6,759 bases of DNA from SG8-41 sp035620515. GTDB lineage: Bacteria; Pseudomonadota; Gammaproteobacteria; Burkholderiales; SG8-41. Every line of letters begins with the position of its first letter. Within the stretch, counting starts at the first letter, position 1. This document shows positions 6,103 through 6,759 of this stretch, piece by piece. The stretch spans positions 1 to 6,759 of the forward strand of contig DASPGR010000231.1 of assembly GCA_035620515.1 (NCBI GenBank), read 5' to 3'. The position numbers were made by a program, and so were the translations under genes. The notes beneath the pieces are model-generated. The model saw nothing but the letters and a program-made list of their open reading frames with translations. It searched no databases and was not told the DNA's origin.

Positions 6103-6186
6103 GTGAGAGACCTTGAAGGCAGTACCGGCATGCGTGGCTCGAACCGTGGATCAGCCCACACCGAAAGGACGTTCGACCGGCGCTAA
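6103..6186 (+). CDS. 27-residue small ORF with exceptional ribosome site
   Basis: GTG 6103 to TAA 6184-6186 encodes 27 residues beginning MRDLEGSTGMRGSNRG and ending HTERTFDRR. It is basic, Gly/Arg/Ser rich, has no hydrophobic stretch and would not span a membrane; no family is recognised. The case for translation is the perfect extended Shine-Dalgarno and its correct spacing. The case against a simple protein gene is codon use: AGA, CTT, AGT, GGA, TCA and AGG all occur in 27 codons, while neighbouring genes prefer GC-ending codons, and the whole ORF lies in an RNA that can fold tightly. The bases may therefore be conserved for RNA structure, or the peptide may be a leader-type product whose translation controls the fold. 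The terminator begins 17 bases after the stop, so it does not obviously lead into another gene. Confidence 0.5.
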   Translation: MRDLEGSTGMRGSNRGSAHTERTFDRR

Positions 6187-6202
6187 GCCGGCGTGCCTTG
6201 GC

Positions 6203-6248
6203 AAAAAACGGCGCCCCGCGGACATCGCTCCCCGGGGCGTCTTCTTTT
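6203..6248 (+). terminator. Rho-independent terminator
   Basis: A6 tract (6203-6208), then stem CGCCCCG (6212-6218) pairing with CGGGGCG (6233-6239), a loop that can add a GG/CC inner pair, and the T-rich tail TCTTCTTTT (6240-6248). The A-tract on the 5' side means it could also work on the minus strand, although no minus-strand gene ends here. It ends the aldolase/small-unit transcript and insulates the amidohydrolase gene. Confidence 0.85.
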
Positions 6249-6301
6249 GTGAAGCATAATATCCGGCAAGGAGCCGATTATCTTCAGGGAGGAGAGGAAT
6301 C

Positions 6302-6759
6302 ATGCTGATCGTCGACTCGCAGGTACACATCTGGACGAGCGGAAAGCCCGTAAGCATCCACCGGCAGGTCCCCGCATATACCAAGGACGAGCTGCTGCGC
6401 GACATGGACGAGGCCGGCGTGCGCGGAGCGGTGCTGCATCCGCCGAGCTGGGATGACCATGGAGAGAAACTCGCGATCGACGCGGCGCGCGAGCATCCGG
6501 ACCGCCTGGCGGTGCTGGGCTACTTCGACGTGAGCCGCGGCGAGGACCGCCGGTTGATCGAGACATGGAACTCGCAGCCGGGCATGCTCGGGCTGCGCTT
6601 CTCGTTCCTGCGGCCCGGAGAGGAAAACTGGCTCGTCGACGGCACCATGAACTGGCTCTGGCCGCTGGCCGAGCGCGCCGGCCTGCCGGTGGGGCTCTTG
6701 CTCGCGCCGGGCCGGGTGAAGGCCGTCCCCGCGATCGCCGCGAAGCACCCGAAGCTGCG
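6302..6759 (+). CDS. Amidohydrolase_2 family protein (TIM-barrel metal-dependent hydrolase), 5' part
   Basis: The frame runs from ATG 6302 off the window end, giving 152 complete codons of a protein that is usually ~270-300 residues. It starts with LIVDSQVHIW (2-11), the N-terminal strand of the amidohydrolase_2 superfamily (2-pyrone-4,6-dicarboxylate lactonase, L-fuconolactonase and aromatic-acid decarboxylase relatives). Further signs are the repeated strand-helix units DELLRDMDEAGVRGAVLHPPSW (29-50), AAREHPDRLAVLGYFD (61-76), GMLGLRFSFL (93-102, the conserved barrel strand with the substrate-binding arginine) and WPLAERAGLPVGLLL (119-133). In the usual DxHxHxW motif the first histidine is Gln7 here, leaving only His9, so the metal site is reduced and the enzyme may work without metal, as some lactonases in this group do. 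A GGGAGGAGAGG ribosome site (6287-6297) precedes it; a CATAAT at 6255-6260 could be a -10 but has no good -35. Substrate unknown. Confidence 0.88.
   Translation, partial: MLIVDSQVHIWTSGKPVSIHRQVPAYTKDELLRDMDEAGVRGAVLHPPSWDDHGEKLAIDAAREHPDRLAVLGYFDVSRGEDRRLIETWNSQPGMLGLRFSFLRPGEENWLVDGTMNWLWPLAERAGLPVGLLLAPGRVKAVPAIAAKHPKL

Larger units (their letters stand above)
6076..6248 (+). ncRNA. Candidate structured small RNA / small-protein mRNA
   Basis: A transcript of about 170 bases is inferred between the promoter near 6042 and the terminator at 6203-6248. Its middle can fold end to end. Pairings read by eye: AAGGCA 6116-6121 with TGCCTT 6194-6199; CCGGC 6125-6129 with GCCGG 6187-6191; GCG 6132-6134 with CGC 6181-6183; GG 6136-6137 with CC 6177-6178; TCGAAC 6139-6144 with GTTCGA 6171-6176; and GTGG 6146-6149 with CCAC 6156-6159. 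That is 26 pairs in nested order with small internal loops and one 11-base bulge (6160-6170) carrying GAAAGGA. A local hairpin CCGGC 6177-6181 with GCCGG 6187-6191 competes with the outer fold, so two states are possible. The apical GGATCA (6148-6153) is complementary to TGATCC (6096-6101) in the ribosome site. I do not recognise a named RNA family. Structure is seen as complementarity; expression and function are inferred. Confidence 0.5.

Noticed and set aside
6136..6160. tRNA-like T-arm resemblance (TCGAACC segment) in the small unit
   Set aside because: No acceptor stem, anticodon arm or CCA end can be arranged around it on either strand; the segment is better used in the nested fold.
6255..6260. 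CATAAT as promoter of the amidohydrolase
   Set aside because: It matches a -10 well, but the 15-18 base upstream positions fall in the terminator stem and show no -35, so I did not list it as a promoter.

Overview
This is a GC-rich, tightly packed bacterial window with no rRNA, tRNA, CRISPR or transposase. Gene style suggests a proteobacterium: GTGA/ATGA overlaps, strong AAAGGAGG ribosome binding sites, an M20 peptidase with a nitrate/taurine-type ABC importer, an HpcH/HpaI aldolase, an amidohydrolase_2 and a RidA-like protein. It looks most like Burkholderiales or another soil betaproteobacterium, but that placement is inference from gene content only.

Layout. (1) Bases 1-3533, plus strand: the 3' end of an M20 metallopeptidase, then an ABC ATPase (GTGA overlap), a secreted substrate-binding protein, an inner-membrane permease (ATGA overlap) and a RidA-family protein. 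This reads as one catabolic or uptake operon: an importer for a small organic solute of unknown identity, with a hydrolase and a RidA-like protein to process it or its by-products. (2) Bases 3559-5095, minus strand: an MFS transporter followed by a 102-residue coiled-coil protein of unknown function whose start lies inside the transporter's 3' end. This pair converges on the ABC operon across a 25-base gap that carries a dyad. (3) Bases 5096-5178: a divergent control region with three short dyads. (4) Bases 5179-6045, plus strand: an HpcH/HpaI-family aldolase. (5) Bases 6042-6248: a compact unit that no protein-family gene explains. It has a sigma70-like promoter overlapping the aldolase stop codon, a perfect 14-base complement to the 3' end of 16S rRNA, a 27-codon GTG ORF, an RNA that can fold end to end, and an intrinsic terminator. 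(6) Bases 6302-6759, plus strand: the 5' part of an amidohydrolase_2 protein, cut by the window end.

The protein genes fit a picture of import (ABC and MFS) and breakdown (M20 hydrolase, aldolase, amidohydrolase) of organic acids or amides. The substrate cannot be read from the sequence. The most unusual element is the small transcription unit at 6042-6248, which may be a small-protein mRNA, a structured regulatory RNA, or both.
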